Assembly (NCBI GenBank): GCA_003001795.1
Contig: PVNI01000027.1
Coordinates: forward strand, 1-54,505
Length of the DNA stretch: 54,505 nucleotides
DNA from: Actinomadura viridilutea
GTDB lineage: Bacteria > Actinomycetota > Actinomycetes > Streptosporangiales > Streptosporangiaceae
Direction: 5' to 3'
A program made the translations under genes and the position numbers. Positions 1 to 8,670 of this stretch are shown here, piece by piece. Under the pieces are notes generated by a model that was not told the DNA's origin, did no database searches, and saw only the letters and a program-made list of their open reading frames with translations. Each line of letters starts with the position of its first letter. Position 1 is the stretch's first letter.

Positions 1-115
1 GGCCAGACAATCGCCTGACCTCACAAGGCACTGGCTTTTGACACGCTGTTGAGTTCTCAAGAAACGGACACCCACCGCGCGGATCCCACTCTCGCGGTCA
101 CCGCCCCGGGGCGAC
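1..115 (-). promoter_or_regulatory. Leader of an rRNA operon transcribed leftward out of the window
   Basis: Read on the minus strand, the segment around 33-70 contains TTGAGAACTCAACAGCGTG followed by TCAAAAGCCAGTG. This resembles the antitermination/processing leader element found upstream of 16S rRNA in actinomycetes. It lies just downstream of two consensus-like promoters, so the 16S gene should begin beyond position 1. The match is from memory of the motif; no rRNA sequence is inside the window. Confidence 0.7.
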
Positions 116-121
116 ATTTCC

Positions 122-149
122 ACTTTACCAGATCCGACCGGGCTGTCAA
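122..149 (-). promoter_or_regulatory. rRNA operon promoter, proximal copy
   Basis: On the minus strand, a -35 box TTGACA (144-149) is followed after 16 bp by TAAAGT (122-127). Transcription would start near 115 and enter the rRNA leader. The spacer shares the core CGGATCTG with the distal promoter. Confidence 0.7.
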
Positions 150-217
150 TTTCCCGTTCTTTTCTGGCATCCGCCCTTCCGGCACCGCTTTCGCGGCGTC
201 TTCCAGGCGGCCGTGCT

Positions 218-245
218 ATTTCATCAGATCCGGCCCGATTGTCAA
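218..245 (-). promoter_or_regulatory. rRNA operon promoter, distal copy
   Basis: On the minus strand, TTGACA (240-245) with a 16-bp spacer precedes TGAAAT (218-223). The spacer again carries CGGATCTG at the same place as in the proximal promoter, so the two look like tandem duplicates 96 bp apart. Confidence 0.6.
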
Positions 246-250
246 ATTGG

Positions 251-713
251 GCCGCCCCGGCGACCGCCCGCCACGCGTGCACGGCACGTGTCGAAGGGTC
301 ACGCCGGAGAGAGTATCGATGAGAATCCCCGCGGGCCGGCTGCCGCGCGTCGGCATCTCGGCATCCTCGTGGGGCCGAACGTACAAGTTACGTCCTCCGG
401 CGCGGGACGTCAAATCGGCGGTGCGAGGGCCTCTCCCGCACCGATCGCGCATCCGCGGGTTGCTCGGCGGCACCACGGCGCACGGCCTCGCCCTCGTTCC
501 CCTGGCCCCGTATGACCTGCGGCGACGCATTCGCCTCTCGATGGACGGAACGGAACTGCCGCACGGTCCGTCCAAGGCGCAGGCACCGTGTCATGCGGTT
601 CGACACGGACAGCCCATGGCCGAGTGCGGCCTGCTATCTCTAGGATCAAGAACCGCCAAAACCGATCAACCATCATCAAGGGTGATTCATTCCCCGAGTA
701 CCGGAGGTGCTCA
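251..713. other. Intergenic region without a recognised gene
   Basis: This stretch lies between the leftward rRNA promoters and the rightward CD225 gene. Reading frames in it overlap on both strands and none has a ribosome site, a known motif or a plausible protein composition. It presumably holds the promoter of the CD225 gene, but I see no clear -35/-10 pair. Confidence 0.5.
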
Positions 714-1010
714 ATGAGTTACTACGGGCAGCAGCCTGGCTACGGCGGCTACCAGCCACCGGCTGCCCCTCCCCCCAACCACCTCGTGTGGGCCATCCTG
801 ACCACGATCCTGTGCTGCCTCCCCGCGGGGGTGGTGTCGATCGTCTTCGCCGCGCAGGTCAACTCCAAGTGGGCGGCGGGCGACTACCAGGGGGCGTACA
901 GCGCTTCGAAGAACGCCAAGACCTGGGCGATCGTCTCCGCGGTCCTCGGCGCCCTGGTCGTCGTGGTCTACTTCATCGTGGTCATCGCCGCGGCGGCGAG
1001 CAACTCCTGA
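714..1010 (+). CDS. CD225/dispanin-family small membrane protein
   Basis: The product has 98 residues. A Tyr/Gly/Pro-rich N-terminus (1-22) is followed by two hydrophobic segments at about 24-48 and 70-94. The loop between them carries the CD225 pattern: CC-L-P-x-G near 34-39, then A-x-x-V, G-D-Y, and S-x-x-A-K near 64-69. The ATG at 714 is chosen because GGAGGTG lies 6-13 bases upstream; longer versions start in non-coding sequence. Bacterial members of this family are mostly uncharacterised, so no function is claimed. The next gene, a DUF2752 protein, is a common partner of this family in actinomycetes, and the 31-bp spacing suggests co-transcription. Confidence 0.85.
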   Translation: MSYYGQQPGYGGYQPPAAPPPNHLVWAILTTILCCLPAGVVSIVFAAQVNSKWAAGDYQGAYSASKNAKTWAIVSAVLGALVVVVYFIVVIAAAASNS

Positions 1011-1041
1011 TTCAGCCGACGTCCACACGACACGCAGTCCG

Positions 1042-1479
1042 ATGACGAACGATCGCTGGTCCGCCCTGCCGATGCCGGGCGGACTGGTCGGCCGACTCGC
1101 CGCCCCGTTCGGAGTCCTGGTGCTCGCCGGGGCGGTGGTGTCGTATGTGGCCGCCGTCGACCCCAATGAGCACGGCAACTATCCGACCTGCCCGTTCCTG
1201 GCCCTGACCGGGTACCAGTGCCCTGGCTGCGGTTCACTGCGGACCATCCATGCCTTGGCGCACGGGCAGCTCGGACAGGCGTTCGGGCTCAACGTGTTCG
1301 TCGTGGCCATGCTGCCGGTGCTGGCGTTCTTCTGGCTCCGGTGGACGATCGCGCGGGCGGCCGATCGGCCTACCCGTACCAAACCGGGGGATCCACGGCT
1401 GATCTGGGCCCTGTTCGCGCTGATCATGGTGTTCTGGCTGGTGCGGAACCTGCCGTTCGGGGCGTTCCTCGCCGCCTGA
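1042..1479 (+). CDS. DUF2752-family membrane protein
   Basis: The product has 145 residues with three predicted membrane segments, at about 18-40, 83-102 and 117-136. The family signature C-P-G-C-G-S-x-R is at residues 60-67, with another Cys at 50 and an H-A-L-x-H-G stretch after it. Cysteine pairs of this kind could bind metal or form disulfides, but the family has no established function. The ATG at 1042 has only a weak ribosome site, and the gene probably follows the CD225 gene in one transcript. A strong hairpin at 1766-1811 might end the transcript, though it is almost 300 bp away. Confidence 0.85.
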   Translation: MTNDRWSALPMPGGLVGRLAAPFGVLVLAGAVVSYVAAVDPNEHGNYPTCPFLALTGYQCPGCGSLRTIHALAHGQLGQAFGLNVFVVAMLPVLAFFWLRWTIARAADRPTRTKPGDPRLIWALFALIMVFWLVRNLPFGAFLAA

Positions 1480-2040
1480 ACCGCGGTCCCGGGCACGGCG
1501 TCCGGCCGTGCGGCGATCCGCGGATCGACGATGTCCGGCTCGCGCCGTCGCCCCTCGGGGGCTTCGGCGCGCAGCACGTCACCTTCTCCTCCGAGGAGGG
1601 GTGACTCCCTGTGCAATGCGGGCACAGCGCCCTTTTGCCGCCGTGCGTTCCCGCACGCCTGATCGCGGACGCCGCGGTCATCGGACAGCGCTGGTCGCGG
1701 CCTTCTGAGCGGCGGCCTCGCATTCCGGCCTGGGCCACCTCGCCCGGCGGCGAAGGCGCGGGCCTGTCGGCCGTCCGCCAGGCGGGCTTCGCCGCTTGGC
1801 GGACGGCCGACGTGATGGCGGTCGTGCGCCTGCTTGTTCGACCGCACGATGTTCTCGCAGTGCCGCTGGTGCGGACCTGGCGGACGCTGATGCCCGAGCA
1901 CGTTCCCGCGCTCGTCACACCACGCGGACGTGACGGTCACGCGTGATGTCGCTACCAGGCTCGTAGGGCCACTCGTGTCCTTGGCGTGCTTGCGACGGCG
2001 AGGCGCCGCCTCTCTCCGCATTGGCGCGCGGTCGCAGGGA
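1480..2040. other. Gene-poor spacer with a strong hairpin
   Basis: The spacer separates two convergent genes. A GTG at 1611 has GAGGAGGGG ten bases upstream and opens about 111 codons, but the peptide has no recognisable feature and its composition looks like shadow sequence, so I do not call it. The only clear structure is the inverted repeat at 1766-1811. Confidence 0.5.
1766..1811. repeat. Perfect 15-bp inverted repeat, possible bidirectional terminator
   Basis: The arms GTCGGCCGTCCGCCA and TGGCGGACGGCCGAC pair perfectly around a 16-nt loop that can itself fold. It sits between the converging DUF2752 and permease genes. There is no T-run on either side, so it would be a terminator only in the GC-rich actinobacterial style. 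Confidence 0.6.
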
Positions 2041-3435
2041 TCAGGAGGCCGGGGCCGTCTCCGGGGCGCGGGGGCCGGAGCCGGGCGCGTCGACCTGCCG
2101 CGGCGGCCGGCGGGTGAGCACGTTGAACACGAGGTTCAGCACGATGGCCGTCAGGCTGCCCAGGGTGATCCCGCTGTTGAGGATGGCGGCGACGTCGCGG
2201 GGCATGTTCTCGCCGAACGCCGGCACGGTCGCGGGCAGCAGCGCGACACCGACGCTGATTCCCACGACGAGGGCGTTGCGTTCGTCGCGCAGGTCTGCCT
2301 TGGCGAGGGTCTGAATGCCGACGACGGCCACCATGCCGAACATGGCGACGGCGGCGCCGCCGAGCACGTCGCTCGGGATGGACGCGACGTAGGCGGCGGC
2401 CTTGGGGAACAGGCCCAGCACCATCATGAAGAATCCGGCGGCGACCACGACGAAGCGGCTGCGCACGCCGGTGAGGCGGACCAGGCCGACGTTCTGGGCG
2501 AAGCAGGTGTAGGGGAAGGCGTTGAGCAGGCCGCCCAGGAACGTCGACAGCCCGTCCGCGCGCAGGGCGCGGGTGATGTCGTCGTCGGTGACGCGGCGGC
2601 CGACGATCTCGCCGGTTGCCTTGGAGTCGCCCACGGTCTCCACGACCGTGACGAGCATGACCAGCAGCATCGCGACGATGGCGCCGATCTGGAACGTCGG
2701 CGCGCCGTAGTGGAACGGGGTGGTGACGCCGATCCAGTCGGACCGGCCGACCTGGTCGAAGTCGGTGTCGCCCAGCAGGTACGACACGAAGGTCCCGCCC
2801 ACGAGGCCGAGCAGGACGGCGATGCTGCTGAGGAACGGGCGGCGCAGCCGGTAGAGGGCCAGGATGAACAGCAGCGTGCCGCCCGCGTACAGCAGGTGCT
2901 TCCAGCTGCCGAAGTCGTTGGTGACGGTCTTGGCCTCGGCCCCGCCCGCCGCGTCGGTGAGCGCGTTGGGCAGCAGCACGACGCCGATGACGGTCAGGAC
3001 GGTGCCGGTGACCACGGGCGGGAAGAAGCGGACCAGTCGGCCGAGGAACGGGGCGGCCAGGAACGTCGCGATCCCCGCGGTGATCGTGCCGCCGTAGATC
3101 GCCAGCAGCGCGGCGGTGGCGTTCTCGGCGCCCTGCCCGATCGCGATCATCGGGGCGACGGCGGTGAACGTCACGCCCTGCACGAGGGGCAGCCGGATGC
3201 CGATCCGCCAGAAGCCCCAGGCCTGGATGATCGTGGCGATGCCGCAGGTGAACAGGTCGGCGTTGATCAGGTAGACCAGCTGCTCGTCGGACAGGCCGAT
3301 GGCGCCCGCCACGAGGATGGGCACGACCACGGCGCCGGCGTAGAACGCCAGGACGTGCTGGAAACCGTAGAGCGCGAGCCGGGAAACGGGCAGCACCTCG
3401 TCGACCGGGTGCCTGCGGGGTTCGTCTGGGGCCAT
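2041..3435 (-). CDS. NCS2-family xanthine/urate-type permease
   Basis: The product is 464 residues, the usual length for the nucleobase:cation symporter-2 family, and is almost entirely hydrophobic with 12-14 spans. Key family features are present: G-F-Q-H at 24-27, the E-T-x-G-D loop at 266-270 (substrate-binding Glu in TM8), and Q-N-V-G-L-V followed by L-T-G-V-x-S-R at 314-327. Q-N with L-T-G-V is typical of the xanthine/urate branch rather than the uracil branch, so purine uptake with proton or sodium symport is likely. The ATG at 3435 gives a conventional N-terminus; a far longer version upstream overlaps the phosphoesterase and is unlikely. No purine riboswitch was seen upstream. Confidence 0.9.
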   Translation of the reverse strand: MAPDEPRRHPVDEVLPVSRLALYGFQHVLAFYAGAVVVPILVAGAIGLSDEQLVYLINADLFTCGIATIIQAWGFWRIGIRLPLVQGVTFTAVAPMIAIGQGAENATAALLAIYGGTITAGIATFLAAPFLGRLVRFFPPVVTGTVLTVIGVVLLPNALTDAAGGAEAKTVTNDFGSWKHLLYAGGTLLFILALYRLRRPFLSSIAVLLGLVGGTFVSYLLGDTDFDQVGRSDWIGVTTPFHYGAPTFQIGAIVAMLLVMLVTVVETVGDSKATGEIVGRRVTDDDITRALRADGLSTFLGGLLNAFPYTCFAQNVGLVRLTGVRSRFVVVAAGFFMMVLGLFPKAAAYVASIPSDVLGGAAVAMFGMVAVVGIQTLAKADLRDERNALVVGISVGVALLPATVPAFGENMPRDVAAILNSGITLGSLTAIVLNLVFNVLTRRPPRQVDAPGSGPRAPETAPAS

Positions 3436-3677
3436 GTCCGCTCTGCCTTCCGAGGTGAAGCGCCGGTCCGGCCCGGCGGGGCTCGCCCGGTCCCGGGGCA
3501 CGCCCGGGCGCGCTCGGAAGGATCTTGGAACGATCCGGAGGGTGGGCGGAACCGTCCGTTGTCGGGTGTGGTGGAGCCGGTCGGCGGGGGCTGTCCTGCT
3601 GTACCGTCCGACATGGTAGAGAAAACCCCTTATGACATGGAATGCCGCACCGGAGCCGCGGTGTCCGCCGTCCGCGG

Positions 3678-4169
3678 TCAGGTGACGGGGATGATCCTGG
3701 CGTCGGCCAGGCGTCCGTCCCGGATGTCGAGGACCCCGATGGTGCCGTGGGGCTGGCGGCGGCGGTCGGTGGGCGACCCCGGGTTGAAGATCCGGACGCC
3801 GTCGCCGGTCTGGTCGAGGGGGATGTGGGAGTGTCCGAAGACCACCAGGTCGGCGTCGGGGAACCAGCGGCGCAAGCGCGTCGTGCGCCCCTTGGCCTGG
3901 CCGCTGTCGTGGACCATGGCGACGCGCAAGCCGTCCAGCTCGAGCCGCAGGCGTTCCGGAGCGCCCCACTCGGCCACGTCGGGGCCGTCGTTGTTGCCCA
4001 GGACGGCGTGGACCGGCGCGTACGCCGACAGTTCGTCGAGGACGTCGGCCGTGCACACGTCCCCGGCGTGCAGGATCACGTCGGCGCGGCGCAGGTGCTC
4101 GGCGACTCGGGGAGGACACGAGCGCCAGCGCCGCGGCGCGTGCGTGTCCGAGACGACCACCACCCTCAC
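3678..4169 (-). CDS. YfcE/MJ0936-type metallophosphoesterase
   Basis: The 163-residue protein has the full set of calcineurin-like phosphoesterase motifs in order: D8-T-H10, G-D37, G-N-N60-D, H87 and G-H-S-H at 112-115. Together they build a two-metal site for phosphodiester or phosphoester hydrolysis. The length matches single-domain members such as YfcE. The native substrate cannot be predicted. It is transcribed in the same direction as the permease downstream, with a gap of about 240 bp, so co-transcription is uncertain. Confidence 0.88.
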   Translation of the reverse strand: MRVVVVSDTHAPRRWRSCPPRVAEHLRRADVILHAGDVCTADVLDELSAYAPVHAVLGNNDGPDVAEWGAPERLRLELDGLRVAMVHDSGQAKGRTTRLRRWFPDADLVVFGHSHIPLDQTGDGVRIFNPGSPTDRRRQPHGTIGVLDIRDGRLADARIIPVT

Positions 4170-4463
4170 CTTGACATTGTGGCAGCCAGGCGGATGCGCG
4201 CCGTCACCGGTCGCCGGGCACGCGTGATTCCGCGGACGCGCCGCCGGGGCATCCCCGCGAGGTCGGTATGGGCCGCGTCCGCGCTCGTGTCCGCTGGACG
4301 GTACTCGCGGTTGCTCACAGGGGTGAGCGACGGGCGTCGAATCTTTGTCGCGCGGTGAATTACCGCGGCGGGCGGTCCTTGGAATCCTTGAGGCGACTCC
4401 GCACCGACCGGCCCCGCGGTTCCCGCCCGCGGACGGCGCGCCCTCGCCACGGGAGGATCACAG

Positions 4464-4901
4464 GTGACACACGCAACGGTCCGACGCCACGCGACGGCGC
4501 TGCTGCTCGTCCCGGCGCTGGCCCTGACGGCCTGCGGCGGGGAGGACGGCGAGGGCGGTGACACGGCACCGCTGCCCGTCGCGTCCACGTCTCCCGGGAC
4601 CGCCCCGTCTCCCGCGGCGTCGTCGCCGACGTCCTTGCCGGAGACGGCGGCGTCGACGGCTGCGGCCACGCCCGGCGGCCGGGCGGCCGGGCAGGTGTCT
4701 CGTCGTCCCGCCGCGCCCACCGTGACGCCGAGCGCGTACCGGACCCTCGCGTCCTGCCTGGAGAGGCACGGGGTGGATCTGCCGGATCCCGGACAGGCCA
4801 CGGCCCCGCCGCCCGGCTTCGACCCCTTCAAAGCGCAGGAGGCTCTCAAGAAGTGCATGAAGGACCTGGAGAAGCCTCGCGGCGCGTCGGCTCCGCGCTG
4901 A
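4464..4901 (+). CDS. Small putative lipoprotein
   Basis: The product has 145 residues and starts at a GTG with GGGAGGA about six bases upstream. A lipoprotein signal peptide is clear: positive residues, a hydrophobic stretch at 11-21 and the lipobox L-T-A-C with Cys24. The mature part begins with a Ser/Thr/Pro/Ala-rich linker (25-95). It ends in a short folded region with two cysteines (about 102 and 130), a layout common in actinomycete surface lipoproteins of unknown role. I do not recognise the family. Confidence 0.75.
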   Translation: MTHATVRRHATALLLVPALALTACGGEDGEGGDTAPLPVASTSPGTAPSPAASSPTSLPETAASTAAATPGGRAAGQVSRRPAAPTVTPSAYRTLASCLERHGVDLPDPGQATAPPPGFDPFKAQEALKKCMKDLEKPRGASAPR

Positions 4902-4968
4902 GCGGCCGCCCGCCACGGGGGCCGGCGCCGTCGTCGAGCGCCCTCGCGAGGCGCTCCCTCCGCGGACC

Positions 4969-5000
4969 ATACAAGCGTATTGCGTATTGAACGCTTGTAT
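4969..5000 (+). promoter_or_regulatory. Operator of the TetR gene (perfect inverted repeat)
   Basis: ATACAAGCGT (4969-4978) and ACGCTTGTAT (4991-5000) are perfect inverted 10-mers with a 12-bp centre. The site ends 14 bp before the likely GTG start of the TetR gene. Its place points to autoregulation and control of the exporter genes downstream. Confidence 0.75.
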
Positions 5001-5014
5001 TGCATGATGGCGGC

Positions 5015-5740
5015 GTGGCAGTCGACGAGTCACCGGCGAACCAGGACCTGACGGCGCGTGCGCGGATCCGCGACGCGGCGCTGCGGGAGTTCGCCGAGCA
5101 CGGCGTGAAGGGCGCCACGATCCGCGGGATCGCCAAGGCCGCCGGGGTCTCCCCCGGCCTGGTGCAGCACCACTTCGGCACGAAGGAGGCGCTGCGGCGG
5201 GCATGCGACGAGTACGTCATCGACGTCATCAGGGAGACCAAGCGGGAGGCTCTCAAGGGCGGCGTCGCCGCTCCCGGGGTCCTGCCCGCGTTGCTGAAGA
5301 CGGCTCTGCCTCTGCAGCGTTACCTGGCCCGGGCCTTGGTGGACGGGTCGGACGAGGCGGCTCGGCTGTTCGACGAGGCGGTGGAGTTCACCGAAGACCT
5401 CATCGTGAACGGCATGGAGGGCATGTCCCCGGCGAAGACCTCCGACCCGCACGCCTACGCGGCGGTCTTGTGCGCGATGAGCTTCGGGACGACCGTCCTG
5501 CACGAGCATCTGACGCGCAACCTCGGCGCCCATCCGTTCAGCCTCGAGGGCTATCCGCGCATGGCCCTGGCCATGTTCGACATCCTCACCGACAACCTGA
5601 TGAGCCCGGAGCTGATGGCGCAGGCCCGCGCCGCCGTCGAGCAGCTCAAGGCCTCCGCCGAGGGCGCCCAGCCGGACCGGCAGCGCATCCCCACCTCCGA
5701 CGCCGCCGCCCGGAAGGCCGACTCCGACCCGCCCGTCTGA
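5015..5740 (+). CDS. TetR-family regulator of the adjacent ABC exporter
   Basis: The product has about 241 residues. The N-terminal helix-turn-helix runs from about 16 to 60, with the typical G-V-K-G-A-T-I-R-G-I-A then A-G-V-S-P-G-L-V-Q-H-H-F pattern. The C-terminal helical part would bind a ligand. The GTG at 5015 is preferred; a TTG at 5000 would put the start inside the operator. The transcript may be nearly leaderless. The gene is followed in the same direction by an ABC ATPase and permease, an arrangement typical of drug-induced efflux operons. Confidence 0.85.
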   Translation: MAVDESPANQDLTARARIRDAALREFAEHGVKGATIRGIAKAAGVSPGLVQHHFGTKEALRRACDEYVIDVIRETKREALKGGVAAPGVLPALLKTALPLQRYLARALVDGSDEAARLFDEAVEFTEDLIVNGMEGMSPAKTSDPHAYAAVLCAMSFGTTVLHEHLTRNLGAHPFSLEGYPRMALAMFDILTDNLMSPELMAQARAAVEQLKASAEGAQPDRQRIPTSDAAARKADSDPPV

Positions 5741-5860
5741 TCTCCCGCGGCCTGCGCGCCGCCCCTCGCGCCCATCTCGACACGGAGCGCCGCCGTGCCG
5801 CCGCGGCCGGCGGCGGCGACCCGGTACGGCCGTGTCGGCTCACTTCCCTTTCCCTGTCCC

Positions 5861-5886
5861 TTCCTGTCCTCTCTTCCTGTCCTCTC
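5861..5886 (+). repeat. Tandem 13-bp pyrimidine-rich repeat
   Basis: TTCCTGTCCTCTC occurs twice head to tail (5861-5873 and 5874-5886) in the 222-bp gap between the TetR gene and the ABC ATPase gene. No role is evident. Confidence 0.7.
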
Positions 5887-5962
5887 ACCGCCCGCCCGCC
5901 GCGCGTCGGCGCCGGACGGGCGGGAGACCCCGCTTTCCTGCGCACCCTCACGAGGTGTCACG

Positions 5963-6880
5963 ATGACGCAACACGACACGTTCCCCATCGAGGTGTCCGG
6001 GCTGGTCAAGACGTTCGGCCGGACACGGGCGCTGGACGGCCTCGACCTGACGGTCCGCGCCGGCGAGGTGCACGGCTTCCTCGGCCCCAACGGCTCCGGC
6101 AAGTCCACCACCATCCGAATCCTGCTCGGCCTGCTGCGCGCCGACGGCGGCACCGCCCGGCTGCTGGGCGGCGACCCGTGGAAGGACGCCACGCGCCTGC
6201 ACCGCCGCCTGGCCTACGTCCCCGGCGACGTGACGCTGTGGCCCAACCTGTCCGGCGGGGAGATCATCGATCTGCTCGGCCGCCTGCGGGGCGGCCTGGA
6301 CCGGCGGCGCCGCGACGAGCTGCTGGAGCGGTTCGAACTGGACCCGAAGAAGAAGGGCCGCGCCTACTCCAAGGGCAACCGGCAGAAGGTGGGCCTGGTC
6401 GCCGCGCTGGCGTCGAACGTGGAGATGCTCATCCTGGACGAGCCGACCTCCGGCCTGGACCCCCTCATGGAGGAGGTCTTCCAGCAGTGCATCCGTGAGG
6501 AACGCGACCGGGGCCGCACCGTGCTGCTGTCCAGCCACATCCTGTCCGAGGTCGAGGCGCTGTGCGACCGGGTGACGATCATCCGCAAGGGACGCACCGT
6601 CGAGACCGGCGCCCTGGCCGATCTGCGGCACCTGACCCGCACCTCGATCGACGCCGAGCTGGCGGCGGCGCCCGACGGGCTGTCGGACCTGCCCGCCGTT
6701 CACGACCTGCGCGTGGACGGCCACCGGGTGCGCTGCGAGGTGGACACCGCCGATCTGGACGAGGTGCTGCGGCTGCTGACGTCCCTGGGCGTGCGCAGCC
6801 TGACCAGCCGACCGCCCACCTTGGAAGAGCTGTTCCTGCGCCACTACCAGGACGAGATGCCGCAGGCGGTGACGCGATGA
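5963..6880 (+). CDS. ABC-2 type exporter, ATP-binding subunit
   Basis: The product has 305 residues. Walker A G-P-N-G-S-G-K-S-T is at 41-49, the signature appears as Y-S-K-G-N-R-Q-K-V at 135-143, and Walker B L-I-L-D-E-P is at 156-161 followed by the D-loop S-G-L-D. The S-K-G-N-R-Q form and the extra C-terminal domain (about 230-305) are typical of drug-efflux ATPases of ABC-2 systems. The ATG at 5963 is chosen over in-frame upstream positions because homology begins right after it. Its stop overlaps the permease start as ATGA, so the two are translationally coupled. Confidence 0.9.
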   Translation: MTQHDTFPIEVSGLVKTFGRTRALDGLDLTVRAGEVHGFLGPNGSGKSTTIRILLGLLRADGGTARLLGGDPWKDATRLHRRLAYVPGDVTLWPNLSGGEIIDLLGRLRGGLDRRRRDELLERFELDPKKKGRAYSKGNRQKVGLVAALASNVEMLILDEPTSGLDPLMEEVFQQCIREERDRGRTVLLSSHILSEVEALCDRVTIIRKGRTVETGALADLRHLTRTSIDAELAAAPDGLSDLPAVHDLRVDGHRVRCEVDTADLDEVLRLLTSLGVRSLTSRPPTLEELFLRHYQDEMPQAVTR

Positions 6881-8529
6881 GCGCCGGGAAGGGCGCCGGC
6901 CGCCGAGCGGACCGCGCGGCGCCGGGACACGCGCTGGTCGGCACCGGCGCCTTGATCCGCCTGATCCTGCGCCGGGACCGGTTCATCCTGCCGATCTGGG
7001 TGCTGCTGATCGCGGTGATGCCCGCCACGTTCGTGTCGAGCTTCCGCGAGCTGTACCCGACCGACGCGGACCGCCTGAGGTGGGCCGCGACCTCCGGGAC
7101 CAATCCCACGTTCCTGGCGCTGTACGGCCCGCTGCACGGCACCGACGTCGGCGCGCTGGCCGCGCAGCGGGCCGGCTTCCTCCCCGTGATCGTGGGGCTG
7201 ATCTGCGCGTTCACCGTGATCCGGCACACCCGGGCGGAGGAGGAGGCCGGGCGCCGCGAGCTGCTGGGCGCGACGGTGCTGGGGCGCGGCGCGCCCCTGG
7301 CGGCGGCGCTGGCGGTCGCCATGGCGGCGAGCCTGGCGCTGGGCGCGCTCACCGCCGCCGGGATGATCGCGCAGGACGTGTCGGTGGCCGGGGCGGTGGC
7401 GTTCGGCCTGCAGCTGGCGATGGCGGGCTGCGTGTTCGCCGCGGTGGCGGGGGTGGCCGCGCAGCTCACGGAGGGGTCCCGGGCGGCGCGCGGCATCGCG
7501 ACCGCCGTGCTCGGCGCCGCGTTCGTCGTCCGGATGGCCGCCGACGTCGGCGGGCAGGGCAACGGCCTGCAGTGGCTGTCGTGGCTGTCGCCGCTCGGCT
7601 GGGGCACCCGGCTGGCGCCCTTCGGCGACGAGCGGTGGTGGGTCCTGCTGCTCGGCGCCGCGCTGACCGCCGTGCTCGTCGCGGCCGCGGGCACGCTGTC
7701 GGGGCGCCGCGACGTGGCCGCGGGCATCCTGCCGCCCACGCTCGGCGCGGCCGAGGCGCCCGCCTACCTGTCCGGACCGGTGGGGTTGGCGTGGCGGCTG
7801 CACAGCCGTCCCCTGTACGGCTGGCTGGCCGGGTTCGCCGCCCTCGGCGTGGTGTACGGCGGAGTCGCGGACGGGGCCGACGACCTGGTGAAGGACAACC
7901 CCGACCTGGAAGAGATCATGGCGCGGCTGGGCGGGCAGACCTCGATCCTCGACGCCTACTTCGCCTCGTCGATGACGATCGTCGGCCTGATCGCGGCGGG
8001 CTACGCGGTGTCGGCGGCGCTGCGGATGCGCGCGGAGGAGACGTCCCTGCACGCCGAGCCGGTGCTGGCCACGGCCGTGGGACGGGTCCGCTGGTCGTGC
8101 GCCCACCTGCTGTTCGCCCTGCTGGGGCCGGCGCTCGGGCTGGCCGTCGCGGGCGCCGCCACCGGGCTCACCCACGGTCTGATCTCCGGGGACGCGGGCG
8201 ACTGGCTGCCGCGCATCACCGGCGCCGCGATGGCGCAACTGCCCGCGGTGTGGCTCGTCACCGCGGTCGCGGTCGCCCTGTTCGGGCTGGCTCCCCGGCT
8301 GACCGGGGCGATCTGGGGCGTGTTCGGCGCCGTCGCCCTGATCACGCTGTTCGGGCCCGCGCTCCGGCTGAACCAGTGGGTGCAGGACGTCTCCCCGTTC
8401 ACCCACATCCCCAAGCTGCCGGGCAACGAGGTCAGCGCCGCGCCTCTGGTGTGGCTGGCGGCGATCGCCGCCGTGGCGGCCGCCGCCGGATTGGGCGGCT
8501 TCCGCCGCAGGGACCTGTCCCTGGGCTGA
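6877..8529 (+). CDS. ABC-2 type exporter, permease subunit (duplicated half-transporter)
   Basis: The product has 550 residues and about 12 membrane spans arranged as two similar halves, at roughly 30-300 and 320-545. Each half has an amphipathic loop after the second span (R-x-E-E-E-A-G-R-x-E-L near 118-128 and M-R-A-E-E-T near 382-387). This layout is known from exporters of polyketide ionophores such as the tetronasin pump. With the ATPase it would form a complete efflux system under TetR control. The substrate is unknown. A strong hairpin follows the stop. Confidence 0.85.
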   Translation: MSAGKGAGRRADRAAPGHALVGTGALIRLILRRDRFILPIWVLLIAVMPATFVSSFRELYPTDADRLRWAATSGTNPTFLALYGPLHGTDVGALAAQRAGFLPVIVGLICAFTVIRHTRAEEEAGRRELLGATVLGRGAPLAAALAVAMAASLALGALTAAGMIAQDVSVAGAVAFGLQLAMAGCVFAAVAGVAAQLTEGSRAARGIATAVLGAAFVVRMAADVGGQGNGLQWLSWLSPLGWGTRLAPFGDERWWVLLLGAALTAVLVAAAGTLSGRRDVAAGILPPTLGAAEAPAYLSGPVGLAWRLHSRPLYGWLAGFAALGVVYGGVADGADDLVKDNPDLEEIMARLGGQTSILDAYFASSMTIVGLIAAGYAVSAALRMRAEETSLHAEPVLATAVGRVRWSCAHLLFALLGPALGLAVAGAATGLTHGLISGDAGDWLPRITGAAMAQLPAVWLVTAVAVALFGLAPRLTGAIWGVFGAVALITLFGPALRLNQWVQDVSPFTHIPKLPGNEVSAAPLVWLAAIAAVAAAAGLGGFRRRDLSLG

Positions 8530-8549
8530 CGGTTCCCGGCACCTCCGAC

Positions 8550-8593
8550 GCGCCTCTCCTCCCGCCGACCGCCGCCCGCGGGAGGAGAGGCGC
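8550..8593 (+). terminator. Terminator of the TetR/ABC operon
   Basis: Perfect 16-bp arms at 8550-8565 and 8578-8593 (GCGCCTCTCCTCCCGC and its complement) enclose a 12-nt loop and are followed by CCGTCTTCC. It begins 20 bp after the permease stop. Confidence 0.85.
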
Positions 8594-8670
8594 CCGTCTT
8601 CCCGGCGGTCTCGGGGCCGCCGGCCCGCGGATGATCTGCCGCCGGGCGGATGGGTAAAGTGGCCCGCGGC

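Noticed and set aside
1611..1946. GTG with a good ribosome site opening 111 codons
   Set aside because: The peptide shows no recognisable feature and crosses the hairpin at 1766-1811.
3436..3677. Possible purine riboswitch before the xanthine-type permease
   Set aside because: None of the conserved purine-aptamer loop sequences is present.
1930..4227. Very long plus-strand frame of 765 codons
   Set aside because: It lies opposite the permease and phosphoesterase genes. Its composition (Gly/Asp/Gln/His-rich) is typical of a shadow frame in high-GC DNA.
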